This document shows positions 1 through 9,022 of a DNA stretch of 64,000 bases, one piece after another. Position 1 is the stretch's first letter. Each line of letters starts with the position of its first letter. The position numbers and the translations under genes were made by a program. This DNA is from Microbacterium sp. ET2 (GTDB taxonomy: Bacteria > Actinomycetota > Actinomycetes > Actinomycetales > Microbacteriaceae), in the NCBI RefSeq assembly GCF_030347395.1, contig NZ_CP128170.1, forward strand, positions 2,232,001-2,296,000, given 5' to 3'. The notes under the pieces were generated by a model that was not told where the DNA came from, ran no database searches, and saw nothing but the letters and a program-made list of their open reading frames with translations.

Positions 1-38
1 CTCGTCCCCGCCCACGGCTGCGGCGGCGACCACTTTAG

Positions 39-67
39 TTGCTTTTCGACTGAAGCAGGCCTAAGAT
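39..67 (+). promoter_or_regulatory. Predicted sigma-70-type promoter for the MFS gene
   Basis: A TTGCTT hexamer (39-44) and a TAAGAT hexamer (62-67) are separated by exactly 17 bases. Transcription would begin near 74, so the ATG at 66 would lie outside the message. This argues for one of the downstream in-frame starts of the MFS gene. Confidence 0.55.
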
Positions 68-167
68 GGACATGACGTCGGGGTCCTCCGGGCCCGTTCC
101 CGCCGTGATGGATCGGATGGGGCACACCGAGTCGCGTCGACGGCCCGATCGATCGGGCACATCGAAT

Positions 168-1664
168 ATGCCGCTCTCCCGCGCCAGGCTCCGCCTGCTC
201 GTCTTCTCCCTTCTGACCGCCGCCTTCCTCGGCGCCCTCGACCACACGGTCGTCGCGACCTCACTGGCCACCGTGGCCGGTGACCTCGGTGCCCTCGAAC
301 ACATGAGCTGGGTGGTCGTCGGCTACACCCTCGCCGCGACGGTGCTGCTCCCCGTCCTCGGCAAGCTCGGCGACATCCTGGGCCCGCGGGCGGTGTTCCT
401 GACCTCCCTCGTCGTCTTCATCGTCGCCTCGCTCGCGTGCGGCTTCTCCCAGGACATGACCCAGCTCGTCATCGCGCGTGTGCTGCAGGGGGCCAGCTCG
501 GCGGGGCTTCAGCTGATGTCGCAGACGATCGTCGCGTATGTCACCACTCCGCGCGAGCGGCCGCGGTACCTCGCCATCATCGGAGCCGCGTTCCCGGTCG
601 CCATCGTGCTCGGCCCCCTCTTCGGCGGTCTCATCACCGACTTCTGGGGCTGGCCGTGGGTGTTCTGGGTCAACGTGCCCGTGGGCCTGGTCGCCCTCGT
701 GCTGGCCGTCGTCGCGGTGCCGCACGTCGAGCCGTCGGGGAGGCGCAGCTTCGACGTCCCGGGCGCGGTCCTGTTCACCGTGGCGATGGTCGCCCTCGTG
801 CTCGCCGTCAGCTGGGTCGGCGACCCCGCGGCATCCGTCCCGGTGCTCATCGCCTTCGCGGTCGCCGGCGTGACCTTCACGGCGTTCTTCGTGGTGGAGG
901 CGCGGGTGGCCGAGCCCTTCGTGCCGCTGCGCGCCTTCCGCAGCCGCACGGTCGCTGCCGGCATCGCCCTGTCGGGGATCATCGGCATCGGCCTGTTCTC
1001 GGTCACCGCGTACCTTCCGACGTACTTCCAGATGGCCTACGGCACCACCGCGACCGTGTCGGGGCTCGTCCCCATCGCCACGGTGTTCGGGATGCTGGTG
1101 GCCAACCTCGGCACCGGATGGCTCGCCAGCCGCACGGGGCGCTACCGGCCCTATCCGATCATCGGCACGACCCTCGGTGCCATCGGACTCTTCACCATGT
1201 CGCTCCTTCCGGTCGGGCTCCCCCTCTGGGTGCCGATGGTGGTCATGGCCGTGGTCGGGCTCGGCACCGGGAGCTTCATGAGCCTCGTGATCGCCGTCGT
1301 GCAGTCGGCCACGCCGCGCAGCGAGACCGGCAGCATCACCGCGACGATCAACCTCGTCCGCCAGGTGGGCTCGACGGTCGCGACCGCCGTCATCGGGGGA
1401 GTGGTCGGTTTCGGCGTCGCGGCGCGCCTGCCGTCGATGATTGATCCGAACGGGCTCACGCCGCAGGTCGTGCGCGAATCCTCCCTCGCCGTCCAGACCG
1501 AGGTCGCCGCGATCTACCGCGACGTGCTGGCCCCGGTCTTCCTCGCCCTCGCCGTGGTCTACGCCCTCGGCATCATCGCCGCGCTGCTCCTTCCCGGCGG
1601 CCGGCTCTCCGACGAGGCGCCGGCCGACACCCCCGTCGACGCCGACCGCGTCACCACGCCCTGA
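168..1664 (+). CDS. MFS multidrug exporter, DHA2 (EmrB/QacA) family
   Basis: The protein is about 498 residues from this start and has some 14 hydrophobic segments, the DHA2 pattern. It is expected to export drugs or other small molecules across the inner membrane in exchange for protons. The first helix contains the family-typical LDHTVVATSL stretch, and a loop GKLGDILGPR matches the MFS signature after helix 2. The frame is open back to an ATG at 66, with ATGs also at 72 and 108. I chose 168 because it lies just before helix 1 and the likely promoter ends at 67, but no clear ribosome site marks it. The gene is followed after 30 bases by a pyranose-oxidase-like gene, and the pair may be one transcript. 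The substrate cannot be told from sequence. Confidence 0.85.
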   Translation: MPLSRARLRLLVFSLLTAAFLGALDHTVVATSLATVAGDLGALEHMSWVVVGYTLAATVLLPVLGKLGDILGPRAVFLTSLVVFIVASLACGFSQDMTQLVIARVLQGASSAGLQLMSQTIVAYVTTPRERPRYLAIIGAAFPVAIVLGPLFGGLITDFWGWPWVFWVNVPVGLVALVLAVVAVPHVEPSGRRSFDVPGAVLFTVAMVALVLAVSWVGDPAASVPVLIAFAVAGVTFTAFFVVEARVAEPFVPLRAFRSRTVAAGIALSGIIGIGLFSVTAYLPTYFQMAYGTTATVSGLVPIATVFGMLVANLGTGWLASRTGRYRPYPIIGTTLGAIGLFTMSLLPVGLPLWVPMVVMAVVGLGTGSFMSLVIAVVQSATPRSETGSITATINLVRQVGSTVATAVIGGVVGFGVAARLPSMIDPNGLTPQVVRESSLAVQTEVAAIYRDVLAPVFLALAVVYALGIIAALLLPGGRLSDEAPADTPVDADRVTTP

Positions 1665-1694
1665 ACCCCCTCACCCGCACCACCAGGAGTCACC

Positions 1695-3287
1695 ATGTCC
1701 GACACCCGCACCGTCGCCATCGTGGGCAGCGGCCCGATCGGCAGCGCCTATGCGCGCACCATCCTCGAAGGCTCGCCCGACACCCGCGTCATCATGTTCG
1801 AGGCGGGACCGACGCTCACCGACCCCCCGGGTCAGAGCGTCCGCAACATCGCCGATCCCGACGCCAAGGCCCGCGCACGCGAGATGTCGCAGGGCCCGCA
1901 GGCCGGCGACTACCGCTCGGAGCTCGGGATTCCCGAGTCGGTCGTCGTGGAGGGGATGTTCACCGCCCGTCAGGGCACGCACCTGCTGGACTTCGGGGGC
2001 CCGGGCTCCGCGCACGCGCCGAGCTTCGGCGCCGTGGCGGCCTCGACGAACGTCGGCGGCCAAGGGGCGCACTGGACCTGCGCGACGCCCGCGCCGCAGT
2101 TCAGCGAGCGCGTCCCGTTCATCGACGACGCCGAGTGGGAGGAGCTGATCGCCGAAGCCGGACGCCTGCTGCACGTGCAGAGCGCCGCATTCGCCGACTC
2201 ACGGGTGGGCGAGGCGATCCGCTCGCTCCTCGATGAGGAATTCGGCGCCGAGCTGCCCCCCGGTTTCGGCCCGAGCACCCTCCCGGTCGCCGGCGACCCG
2301 CAGCCCGACGGCACGATGCGGTGGGCGGGAGCCGACGTCGTCCTCGGCCCGCTGGTCGAACCGGGTCATCCTCTCGCCGGGCGCTTCGAGCTGCGCGACC
2401 TCACCCTCGTCCGCCGGATCGAGCACGACGGCACGCGCGCCACCGGTGTGACCGTCGAGGATCTCCGCACCGGGGAGCACTCCACGGTCGATGCCGACCT
2501 CGTCGTCGTCGCCGCCGACGCGTTCCGCTCGCCGCAGCTGCTGTGGGCGTCGGGCGTCCGCCCGCAGGCACTCGGGCGCTACCTCACCGAGCACCCCGTC
2601 GTGATCTCGACGGTCGCCCTCGACGCCGAGAAGATGCGGCGCTTCGCCGACGAGTCCGACCTCGCCGACGAGAAGGCCCGTCGCGCGGTGAACCCCGTCG
2701 ACCCGGTCGCGGCGGTCAACCGCATCCCGTTCTCCGAGCCCGATCACCCGTACTCGCTGCAGGTGATGTACTCCGAGACCACTCCCTTCCTCATGGAGCC
2801 GGGCACCCCGTACGCCGAGAACGAGTGGGGATACGTGAACATGGGCTACGGACTGCGCAAGCGCCCGCGTGTCGACGACGGGGTGAGCTTCGACGACGAA
2901 GAGCTCGACTGGCGCGGGTTCCCGAACATGACGATCGACTACGCCCTCACCGATGACGAGGAGCGCGAGATCGCCGCGGCGACCGAACGCCTCCGCCGCG
3001 CCGGAAACGCCCTCGGTCACTTCGTCGCCGAGCCGCGACTGCTTCCCGCCGGGTCGAGCCTGCACTACATGGGCACGATGCGGATGGGGGAGGCCGACGA
3101 CGGCACGTCGGTGAGCGACCCGTGGTCGCGTGTCTGGGGATTCGACAATCTCGTCGTGGGCGGCAACGGGGTGATCCCGACGGCGAACACCGTCAACCCG
3201 ACTCTGATGAGCACCGCGATCGCCGTGCGCGGTGCCCGCAAGGCGCTCGAGCAGCTGCGCGGCGCGGAGGCGGTTTCCTCACGCTGA
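1695..3287 (+). CDS. GMC-family FAD oxidoreductase, pyranose 2-oxidase / C-glycoside 3-oxidase-like
   Basis: The 530-residue protein opens with a dinucleotide-binding fold (VAIVGSGPIGSAYA, residues 7-20). The segment AHWTCATP (His126) matches the flavin-contacting His-Trp-Thr motif of pyranose oxidases. Near the C-terminus His457 (LHYMG) and Asn501 (VNPTL) match the His/Asn catalytic pair of the family. Such enzymes oxidise a sugar ring hydroxyl at C2 or C3 and pass electrons to O2 or quinones; actinobacterial relatives act on glycosides. An AGGAG ribosome site sits six bases before the ATG. No C-C bond-cleaving CarB/CarC partner is visible beside it. Family membership is firm, but the substrate is open. 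Whether FAD is covalently bound cannot be read from the motif alone. Confidence 0.88.
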   Translation: MSDTRTVAIVGSGPIGSAYARTILEGSPDTRVIMFEAGPTLTDPPGQSVRNIADPDAKARAREMSQGPQAGDYRSELGIPESVVVEGMFTARQGTHLLDFGGPGSAHAPSFGAVAASTNVGGQGAHWTCATPAPQFSERVPFIDDAEWEELIAEAGRLLHVQSAAFADSRVGEAIRSLLDEEFGAELPPGFGPSTLPVAGDPQPDGTMRWAGADVVLGPLVEPGHPLAGRFELRDLTLVRRIEHDGTRATGVTVEDLRTGEHSTVDADLVVVAADAFRSPQLLWASGVRPQALGRYLTEHPVVISTVALDAEKMRRFADESDLADEKARRAVNPVDPVAAVNRIPFSEPDHPYSLQVMYSETTPFLMEPGTPYAENEWGYVNMGYGLRKRPRVDDGVSFDDEELDWRGFPNMTIDYALTDDEEREIAAATERLRRAGNALGHFVAEPRLLPAGSSLHYMGTMRMGEADDGTSVSDPWSRVWGFDNLVVGGNGVIPTANTVNPTLMSTAIAVRGARKALEQLRGAEAVSSR

Positions 3288-3291
3288 GCGA

Positions 3292-3330
3292 TAGCCTCGC
3301 TCCGTGCCTGGAAATGAGCGGGGTTCATGA
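3292..3330 (+). promoter_or_regulatory. -10 box and leaderless 8-codon upstream ORF
   Basis: A TAGCCT box (3292-3297) is followed after six bases by a GTG (3304). This opens an eight-codon ORF whose TGA (3328-3330) overlaps the ATG (3327) of the next gene as ATGA. The spacing matches the leaderless starts seen elsewhere in the window, so the downstream gene may be translated by coupling from this tiny ORF. Confidence 0.4.
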
Positions 3331-4538
3331 GTCTCGATGTCGATGCGCTGCGCGCGCAGTTCCCCTCTCTCGCCTCCGGCATCGTGCACTTCGACGGCCC
3401 CGGCGGCACCCAGACGCCGCTCGCGGTGGCCGAGGCGATCGCACGCACGCTGACCGGGCCGCTGTCCAACCGCGGCTCGTCGGTGCGGAGCGAACGGAAC
3501 GCGGATGACGCGGTCGCGGGGTTCCGCGAGGCGGTGGCCGATCTGCTGGCCGCAGACCCTCGGGGCGTGGTCTACGGCCGAAGCGCCACCCAGCTCACGT
3601 ACGACCTCTCCCGCACGCTCGCACGGTCGTGGGCGGAGGGCGACGAGATCGTCGTCTCCGAGCTCGATCACGACGCCAACGTCCGTCCCTGGGTGCAGGC
3701 AGCCGAGGCGCGCGGGGCCATCGTGCGGTGGCTGCCGCTGGATCCCGCCACCGCCGATCTCGACCTGTCGGGTCTGGACGAGATCGTCAACGACCGCACC
3801 CGGCTGGTCGCGGTCACCGCGGCATCCAATCTCCTCGGCACCATCCCGCCCGTCGCTCGCATCGCGGCCCGCGCCCACGCCGTCGGTGCCCTCGTCCACG
3901 TCGCCGGGGTGCACTACACCGCCCACGCGTCGGTGGATGTCACCGCCCTCGGAGCCGACTTCTTCGTGTGCTCGCCGTACAAGTTCTTCGGCCCGCACTG
4001 CGCGGTGCTCGTCGCCGACCCGGCGCTTCTGGATACCCTGCGCCCCGACAAGCTCGTGCCCTCGAGCGACCAGGTGCCCGAGCGGTTCGAGCTCGGCACC
4101 CTGCCCTACGAGACCCTCGCCGGCGTCACCGCCGCGATCGAGGTGATCGCCGGCCTCGCCCCCACGACCGGCGAACCGGGTGCCACCCGCCGCGAACGCC
4201 TCGTCGCCGCGCACGAGCTGATCGAGGAGCGCGAGAGGGCGCTTCGCGAACGCATCGAGACTCGCGTCACCCAGCTCGGCCTCGAGGTGCACTCGCGTGC
4301 CGCGCGACGCACGCCGACGCTCTACATCACCCTCGGCGACCGCGTCGCTGCGGCAGCGTCGAGCTTCCTCGCCGAGCGCGATGTCCTCGCGCCGTCGGGG
4401 AGCTTCTACGCCTGGGAGACCTTCCGGGCGATCCGCCTCCCGGTCGAGGCCGGTATGCGGATCGGGGTCGCCGCATACACGAGCGACGACGACGTCGATC
4501 GCCTTCTCGAGGGACTCTCGGAGTTCCTGTCGCGATGA
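3327..4538 (+). CDS. Cysteine desulfurase-like PLP-dependent aminotransferase (class V)
   Basis: This 403-residue protein has the class V aminotransferase fold. Lys219 in CSPYKFFGPH is the expected Schiff-base lysine for PLP, and the SELDHDANVRPW segment matches the SufS/CsdA-like subgroup annotated as cysteine desulfurase-like proteins. It would act in the cytosol on cysteine or a related amino acid. No Suf scaffold genes or SufE are nearby, and this subgroup has not been shown to build Fe-S clusters. The start at 3327 lacks a strong ribosome site of its own and overlaps a short upstream ORF. Its stop overlaps the next start as ATGA, which suggests an operon with the membrane protein that follows. 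Confidence 0.85.
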   Translation: MSLDVDALRAQFPSLASGIVHFDGPGGTQTPLAVAEAIARTLTGPLSNRGSSVRSERNADDAVAGFREAVADLLAADPRGVVYGRSATQLTYDLSRTLARSWAEGDEIVVSELDHDANVRPWVQAAEARGAIVRWLPLDPATADLDLSGLDEIVNDRTRLVAVTAASNLLGTIPPVARIAARAHAVGALVHVAGVHYTAHASVDVTALGADFFVCSPYKFFGPHCAVLVADPALLDTLRPDKLVPSSDQVPERFELGTLPYETLAGVTAAIEVIAGLAPTTGEPGATRRERLVAAHELIEERERALRERIETRVTQLGLEVHSRAARRTPTLYITLGDRVAAAASSFLAERDVLAPSGSFYAWETFRAIRLPVEAGMRIGVAAYTSDDDVDRLLEGLSEFLSR

Positions 4539-5240
4539 CCGCAGAACCCTCCGCATCGGAAGCGCCCGCGGCTGCCCCGCCGGCGCGCCTGTCCGGCCTC
4601 TTCGGCGACATGGAGCCTGCTCGTCGTCATCCTCCTCGGCATCGTGTCGGTCGCCACCGCCTACACCTCGTTCCAGTCGACGCTGTACGACGGGCTCACC
4701 GCGTCGTCATACTCGCAGGCGCAGAACAGCCAGACCGAGGCCGAGTCGCTGTACCTCGAGGCCAACCAGACGTATGTGCAGGATATCCAGGCCTGGGGCC
4801 GGCTCACCGAGCTCTCCGTCGACATGGAGAACCCTAATCCCGTGATCGCCGACGCCGCGAGTGCGAAGTTCGACACCCTGCAGTTCGTCCTCGTCGACGA
4901 GGCTTTCGACGCGGCCATCACCTGGTCCGACGAGCAGACCACGGCCACCGGCGACTACGTCGGCCCGTTCGAGTCGGAGGAGTACTTCGCCGCCCGCTTC
5001 GGTGCCTGGGCCGAAGAGGATGACCGCAGCATCGCGCTCTTCGAGACCGCCGAGGAGTTCAACACCCTCGGCGATCGGCTGCAGCTGAACACCGTGCTGA
5101 TGGCGATCACCCTGTTCCTCCTCGGTGTCGCCGCGGTCGTCAAGCGCCGCCGCATCCAATGGATGCTCATCGGATTCGGCATGTCGATCTTCACCGTCGC
5201 CGCGGTGTTGACGGCTCTGGTGCCGTTCGCCTGGTTCTGA
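4535..5240 (+). pseudogene. Small membrane protein with an apparent +1 frame break near 4610
   Basis: An ATG at 4535 overlaps the preceding stop (ATGA) and encodes a Pro/Ala-rich leader ending LSGLFGD. After that the frame loses sense. One base later in frame, the same DNA reads WSLLVVILLGIVSVATAY, a clear transmembrane helix, and then stays open to 5240. Removing the A at 4610 would join the two as GDWSLLVV. Without that, the only start in the downstream frame is GTG 4644, which cuts the helix in half and gives 198 residues. The protein ends with two further helices (about residues 150-198 of the short form) and has an acidic extracytoplasmic middle. No family is recognised. It is either a read error or a truncated gene. 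Confidence 0.6.
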
Positions 5241-5280
5241 TCGGATGGGTTCTGACCGGCGTGAGCTGAGGAGGCAGGCG

Positions 5281-5811
5281 ATGACATCCACTCCCGAGGA
5301 TCCCGACCGGTCGGCGCTCACCCCCCTGGCCGCCCTGACCTCGAGCTTCGTGACGGAGCAATCCGTGTACGGGGTGATCCTGGTGTCGGGGATGATCGTG
5401 ATGAGCGGCGCCGGGGATCCCACCAGTCTCAGCGTCTTCGTCGTCGTCGTCAGCACCGTCGTCGTCTTCTGGGGCGCTCACGTCTACGCCGGCACGGTCG
5501 CCGGGCACGGCTTGGGGCGGGATGCGCGCCCGCTGTCGGTCGCGTTCCGTCGAGCGGTGCGGCAGTCGAACGGCTTGCTGATCTCCGCCCTGATCCCCTG
5601 CGCCATCCTCCTGCTCGGCACGGCGCGCCTGGTGGACGACCAACTCGCGATCTGGGCGGCTCTTCTGTCGGGAACCGTGCTGCTGGCGGCGCTCGGGTGG
5701 ATCGCATTCCGCCGACGCGGCGCGTCGGTGCCGCGCAGTCTCGCCGGTTCGGCCATGACAGCCGCCTTCGGCGCCATCATGGCGCTGCTGAAGGTCGTCG
5801 TCGTGCACTGA
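5281..5811 (+). CDS. Hypothetical integral membrane protein
   Basis: This 176-residue protein has about five hydrophobic segments, including one near residues 24-40, one near 50-70, one near 100-116 and one near 125-140. It shows no catalytic motif that I recognise. I chose ATG 5281 over the upstream in-frame ATG 5245 because a GAGGAGG ribosome site (5268-5274) sits at the right distance. It follows the frameshifted membrane protein in the same direction, and the two probably belong to one transcript. The short acidic N-terminus and basic loops suggest an inner-membrane protein of unknown role. Confidence 0.7.
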   Translation: MTSTPEDPDRSALTPLAALTSSFVTEQSVYGVILVSGMIVMSGAGDPTSLSVFVVVVSTVVVFWGAHVYAGTVAGHGLGRDARPLSVAFRRAVRQSNGLLISALIPCAILLLGTARLVDDQLAIWAALLSGTVLLAALGWIAFRRRGASVPRSLAGSAMTAAFGAIMALLKVVVVH

Positions 5812-5877
5812 CCGCGGTGCAGACGCGTGCCCCGCTCGCGTCGGCTGGGTCGCGCTCGGGATCGTGATGAACGCGCG

Positions 5878-7009
5878 CTACCGCGACCCCCAGTTCCACG
5901 CCGGCCGGTCGAGCATGCCCTGCCCCGCGACCTGCGTGCCGTCGGTCGCGCCCTCCAGCCGATGGGTGAGCGCGCCCGATCGCTCGAGCTCTGCGGCCAG
6001 ACGTTCGGCGTGCGTGACGACGACGACCTGGGATCGAGCGGATGCCGCGGCGATGAGTTCGGCGAGGGGGTCGAGCAGGTCGGGGTGCAGGCTCGCCTCC
6101 GGCTCGTTCAAGACGAGGAGGGGGGCCGGGCGGGCGGGGAGGAGTGCCGCGCACAGCAGCAGATATCGCAGCGTGCCGTCGGAGAGCCTCACCGGCGGCG
6201 AGCGGACGAAGCAGTCCCGGCTGCCGCACCGCCAGGGTGAATCGACCGTCCGCCGCGTCGATCTGCACCCGGGTGCCCGGGAAGGCGCGGGCGACGGCAC
6301 CGTCGAGATCCGCGCCGAAGCCGGCATCGCGGATGCTCGCCCAGACTGCCGCGAGGTTCTCGCCGCCGTGCGCCAGGGTGTGCGAGCGGGTACCGATCTG
6401 CGGCGTTCGGGCGGGGGCATCGGCGTCGACCCGGAAGTGGTCGTAGAAGCGCCAGCCCGCGAGGGTGCGTCGGAGCGTCAGGAGCTCGGGACCGGTGTCG
6501 CCGTCGGCGAGGTCGGTGACGATGCTCTCCCACGGCGCGAGCGGCTGGGCGAGGGTCGTCCAGGAATCCTCGCGGACGCGCGTCGCCGAGCCTGTGCGGT
6601 CGATGAGCAGCGCAGCCGGCTTCGCGACCGGCCCCGCGAACACCTGCTCGCGCTTGATCTCGGGGTCGCGGCTGAAGAGGTTCTGCGGGTCGGCCTGCGG
6701 GATGCCGAGGTCGACGAGGAAGCCGAGTTCGTCCGAGGCGTACCCGAGCTTCACCGCGATCGGTTCGCGCCGGACGGTGCCCTGGGTGCCGCCCGACTCG
6801 GGGCCTGCCCACAGCAGAGAGGGAAGTCCGCCTTCGCGGGCGACCGCCGCGATGAGCGACCCCGTGGCGGACTGCGCGAGAAGGCGCATCGCCCGGTACA
6901 GGTTGGACTTGCCCGACCCGTTCGGGCCGGTGATGACCGTCAGCGCGTCGAGCGGGAGCACCAGGTCGCGAAGCGACCGGTAGCCGGCGACGGCGAGGGT
7001 GGTGAGCAC
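5878..7009 (-). pseudogene. RecF-like AAA ATPase with a frame break near 6190
   Basis: The N-terminal part reads ITGPNGSGKSNLYRAMRLL, a Walker A motif of the SMC/RecF-like AAA group. The frame then holds to about 6195 and becomes meaningless. In the neighbouring frame the expected rest appears: LSDGTLRYLLL, then LLVLNEPEASLHPD (Walker B and D-loop) and VVVVTHAERLA, ending at 5878. A one-base excess, or a two-base loss, near 6190 would join the halves into a protein of about 377 residues. Relatives are single-gene ATPases of unknown role, often near regulators. The gene lies 12 bases after a MerR regulator and is probably co-transcribed with it. As written it cannot make an active ATPase. Confidence 0.72.
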
Positions 7010-7021
7010 CCCGCCATCCTG

Positions 7022-7414
7022 TCAGGGGTGGACGACGTCGCCGTGGCGCGCCTGCAGCTGGGCGACGAACTCCTCGGCTGCCGCGAGCTGCTGGGCGAGG
7101 CGGTCACGGCGCTCCACCGCCTCGCCGGTCATCTCGGCGAGCCTGCCGTGCAGGTCGGCATCCGTCGCATCCCTTTCGAGACCATCGATGACCGTCAGGA
7201 GCTCACCCATCTGCTCCAGGCTGTAACCCAGCGGCTTCATGCGACGGATCAGCAGCAGTCGGGATTCGTCGTCGGGAGTGTAGAGACGGAATCCGCCCTC
7301 GCTCCGACCCGAGGGCGTGAGCAATCCGATGTCGTCGTAGTGGCGCAAGGTGCGCAGCGAAAGTCCGGTCCGCTCGGCCAGCTCGCCGATGTGCATCGTC
7401 CCCTCGTCCGCCAT
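7022..7414 (-). CDS. MerR-family transcriptional regulator
   Basis: This 130-residue protein has an N-terminal winged helix-turn-helix (MHIGELAERTGLSLRTLRHY) and a C-terminal coiled coil (about residues 80-125) for dimerisation. There is no cysteine cluster of the metal-sensing kind. ATG 7414 and an in-frame ATG 7396 are both possible; the second lies right before the helix-turn-helix. A GAGG-rich stretch precedes 7414. It is transcribed ahead of the broken AAA ATPase and diverges from the SulP transporter gene. The shared 84-base gap contains a partial dyad that could be its operator. The inducer is unknown. Confidence 0.88.
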   Translation of the reverse strand: MADEGTMHIGELAERTGLSLRTLRHYDDIGLLTPSGRSEGGFRLYTPDDESRLLLIRRMKPLGYSLEQMGELLTVIDGLERDATDADLHGRLAEMTGEAVERRDRLAQQLAAAEEFVAQLQARHGDVVHP

Positions 7415-7432
7415 CGCTCCGATTTCCTCTCA

Positions 7433-7454
7433 AACCTCACGTTACGTTAGTGTT
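7433..7454 (+). promoter_or_regulatory. Possible MerR operator/promoter in the divergent gap
   Basis: A 22-base imperfect dyad with paired CACGTTA/ACGTTAG elements lies between the MerR gene and the sulP-type gene. MerR proteins typically bind such sites inside a promoter with a long spacer. TAGTGT at 7448-7453 could be the -10 for the rightward gene. This is inference from position and partial symmetry. Confidence 0.3.
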
Positions 7455-7498
7455 GCCCGGTCCAGGTCGTCTGACCCCGCCGTCCCCGAAGGAGCTCC

Positions 7499-9022
7499 GT
7501 GACCGCTGTCGTGCCCCGTGACGACCCCCGAGCTCGGTATCGGATCGAACCCACCGTAGGCCAAGCGCTGCGCAGCCCCCGCATCCTCACCCGTGAGGTG
7601 CTGGCGGGGCTCGTCGTGGCGATCGCGCTGATTCCCGAGGCGATCGCCTTCTCCATCATCGCCGGCGTGGATCCCCGACTCGGGCTGTTCTCGTCGTTCG
7701 TGATGGCGGTGGCGATCGCGTTCCTCGGCGGCCGCCCGGCGATGATCACCGCGGCCACCGGCGCGATCGCCCTCGTCATCGCTCCGGTCGCGCGGGAGTA
7801 CGGCGTCGACTATCTCATCGCGACCGTCATCCTGGGCGGACTGATCCAGATCGTCTTCGCCGCGCTGGGGGTGGCGAAGCTGATGCGCTTCATCCCGCGC
7901 AGCGTCATGGTCGGGTTCGTCAACGCCCTCGCCATCCTCATCTTCACCGCCCAGTTCCCCCAGCTGTTCGGCGTCGACATCCCCTGGCTCGTCTGGCCGC
8001 TGGTCGCCGCGGGGCTCGTCATCATGTATCTGCTGCCGCGCTTGACCAAGGTCGTGCCCTCGCCGCTGGTCGCGATCGTGGTGCTGACCGCGGTCGTTGT
8101 CAGCTTCGGCGTCGCCGTGCCGACGGTGGGTGACCAGGGTGACCTTCCGGAGTCGCTGCCTCAACTGCTCATCCCGAACGTTCCGTTCACCCTCGAGACG
8201 CTCTCGATCATCGCGCCCTACGCGGTGGCGGTGGCGGTCGTGGGCCTTCTCGAGTCGCTGATGACGGCCAAGCTCGTCGACGACATCACCGACACCCACT
8301 CCCGCAAGACCCGCGAGGCCTTCGGTCAGGGCGGCGCGAACATCCTCTCCGGCATCTTCGGCGGGATGGGCGGCTGCGCGATGATCGGGCAGACGATGAT
8401 CAACGTCAAGGCCTCGGGCGCCCGCACGCGCATCTCCACCTTCCTCGCGGGGGTCTTCCTCCTGGTGCTGGTCCTGGTCCTCGGCGACGTGGTCGCCGTC
8501 ATCCCCATGGCCGCCCTCGTGGCGGTGATGATCGTCGTCTCGGTGGCCACTTTCGACTGGCACAGTGTGCGCCTGTCGACTCTGAAGCGCATGCCCAAGA
8601 GCGAGACGCTCGTGATGGTCGTGACGGTCGCCATCACCGTGTGGACTCACAACCTCGCCATCGGCGTGGGTGCGGGAGTCATCGCGGCGATGGTTCTCTT
8701 CGCCCGGCGCGTCGCACACTTCGTGACGGTGACCCGTCAGGTCGACGACGCGGCGGGGACGGCGCGGTACACCGTCGACGGCGAGCTCTTCTTCGCCTCG
8801 AGCAACGACCTCACGACGCAGTTCGAGTACTCCCGCGATCCCGACACCGTGACGATCGACATGTCGCGTTCGCACGTGTGGGATGCCTCGACCGTCGCAG
8901 CGCTCGACGCCATCCAGACCAAGTACACGCACCTCGGGAAATCCGTGACCTTCGAGGGCATGAACGACGCCACCACGCAGTTCCACGGGCGCCTGAGCGG
9001 CGGCCTCGGCGCCGGTCACTGA
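7499..9022 (+). CDS. SulP-family inorganic anion transporter with STAS domain
   Basis: The 507-residue protein has the SulP transmembrane core (about residues 30-400), starting with the typical REVLAGLVVAIALIPEAIAF helix. A C-terminal STAS domain (about 415-500) has the conserved pattern VTIDMSRSHVWDASTVAAL, where the Asp-Ala-Ser tip is kept. Members carry sulfate, bicarbonate or other oxyanions across the inner membrane, often with Na+ or H+; the ion here cannot be told. The GTG start has an AAGGAG site (7489-7494). No carbonic anhydrase gene is next to it. Its stop overlaps by seven bases the convergent SDR gene. The divergent MerR gene is a candidate regulator. Confidence 0.9.
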   Translation: MTAVVPRDDPRARYRIEPTVGQALRSPRILTREVLAGLVVAIALIPEAIAFSIIAGVDPRLGLFSSFVMAVAIAFLGGRPAMITAATGAIALVIAPVAREYGVDYLIATVILGGLIQIVFAALGVAKLMRFIPRSVMVGFVNALAILIFTAQFPQLFGVDIPWLVWPLVAAGLVIMYLLPRLTKVVPSPLVAIVVLTAVVVSFGVAVPTVGDQGDLPESLPQLLIPNVPFTLETLSIIAPYAVAVAVVGLLESLMTAKLVDDITDTHSRKTREAFGQGGANILSGIFGGMGGCAMIGQTMINVKASGARTRISTFLAGVFLLVLVLVLGDVVAVIPMAALVAVMIVVSVATFDWHSVRLSTLKRMPKSETLVMVVTVAITVWTHNLAIGVGAGVIAAMVLFARRVAHFVTVTRQVDDAAGTARYTVDGELFFASSNDLTTQFEYSRDPDTVTIDMSRSHVWDASTVAALDAIQTKYTHLGKSVTFEGMNDATTQFHGRLSGGLGAGH

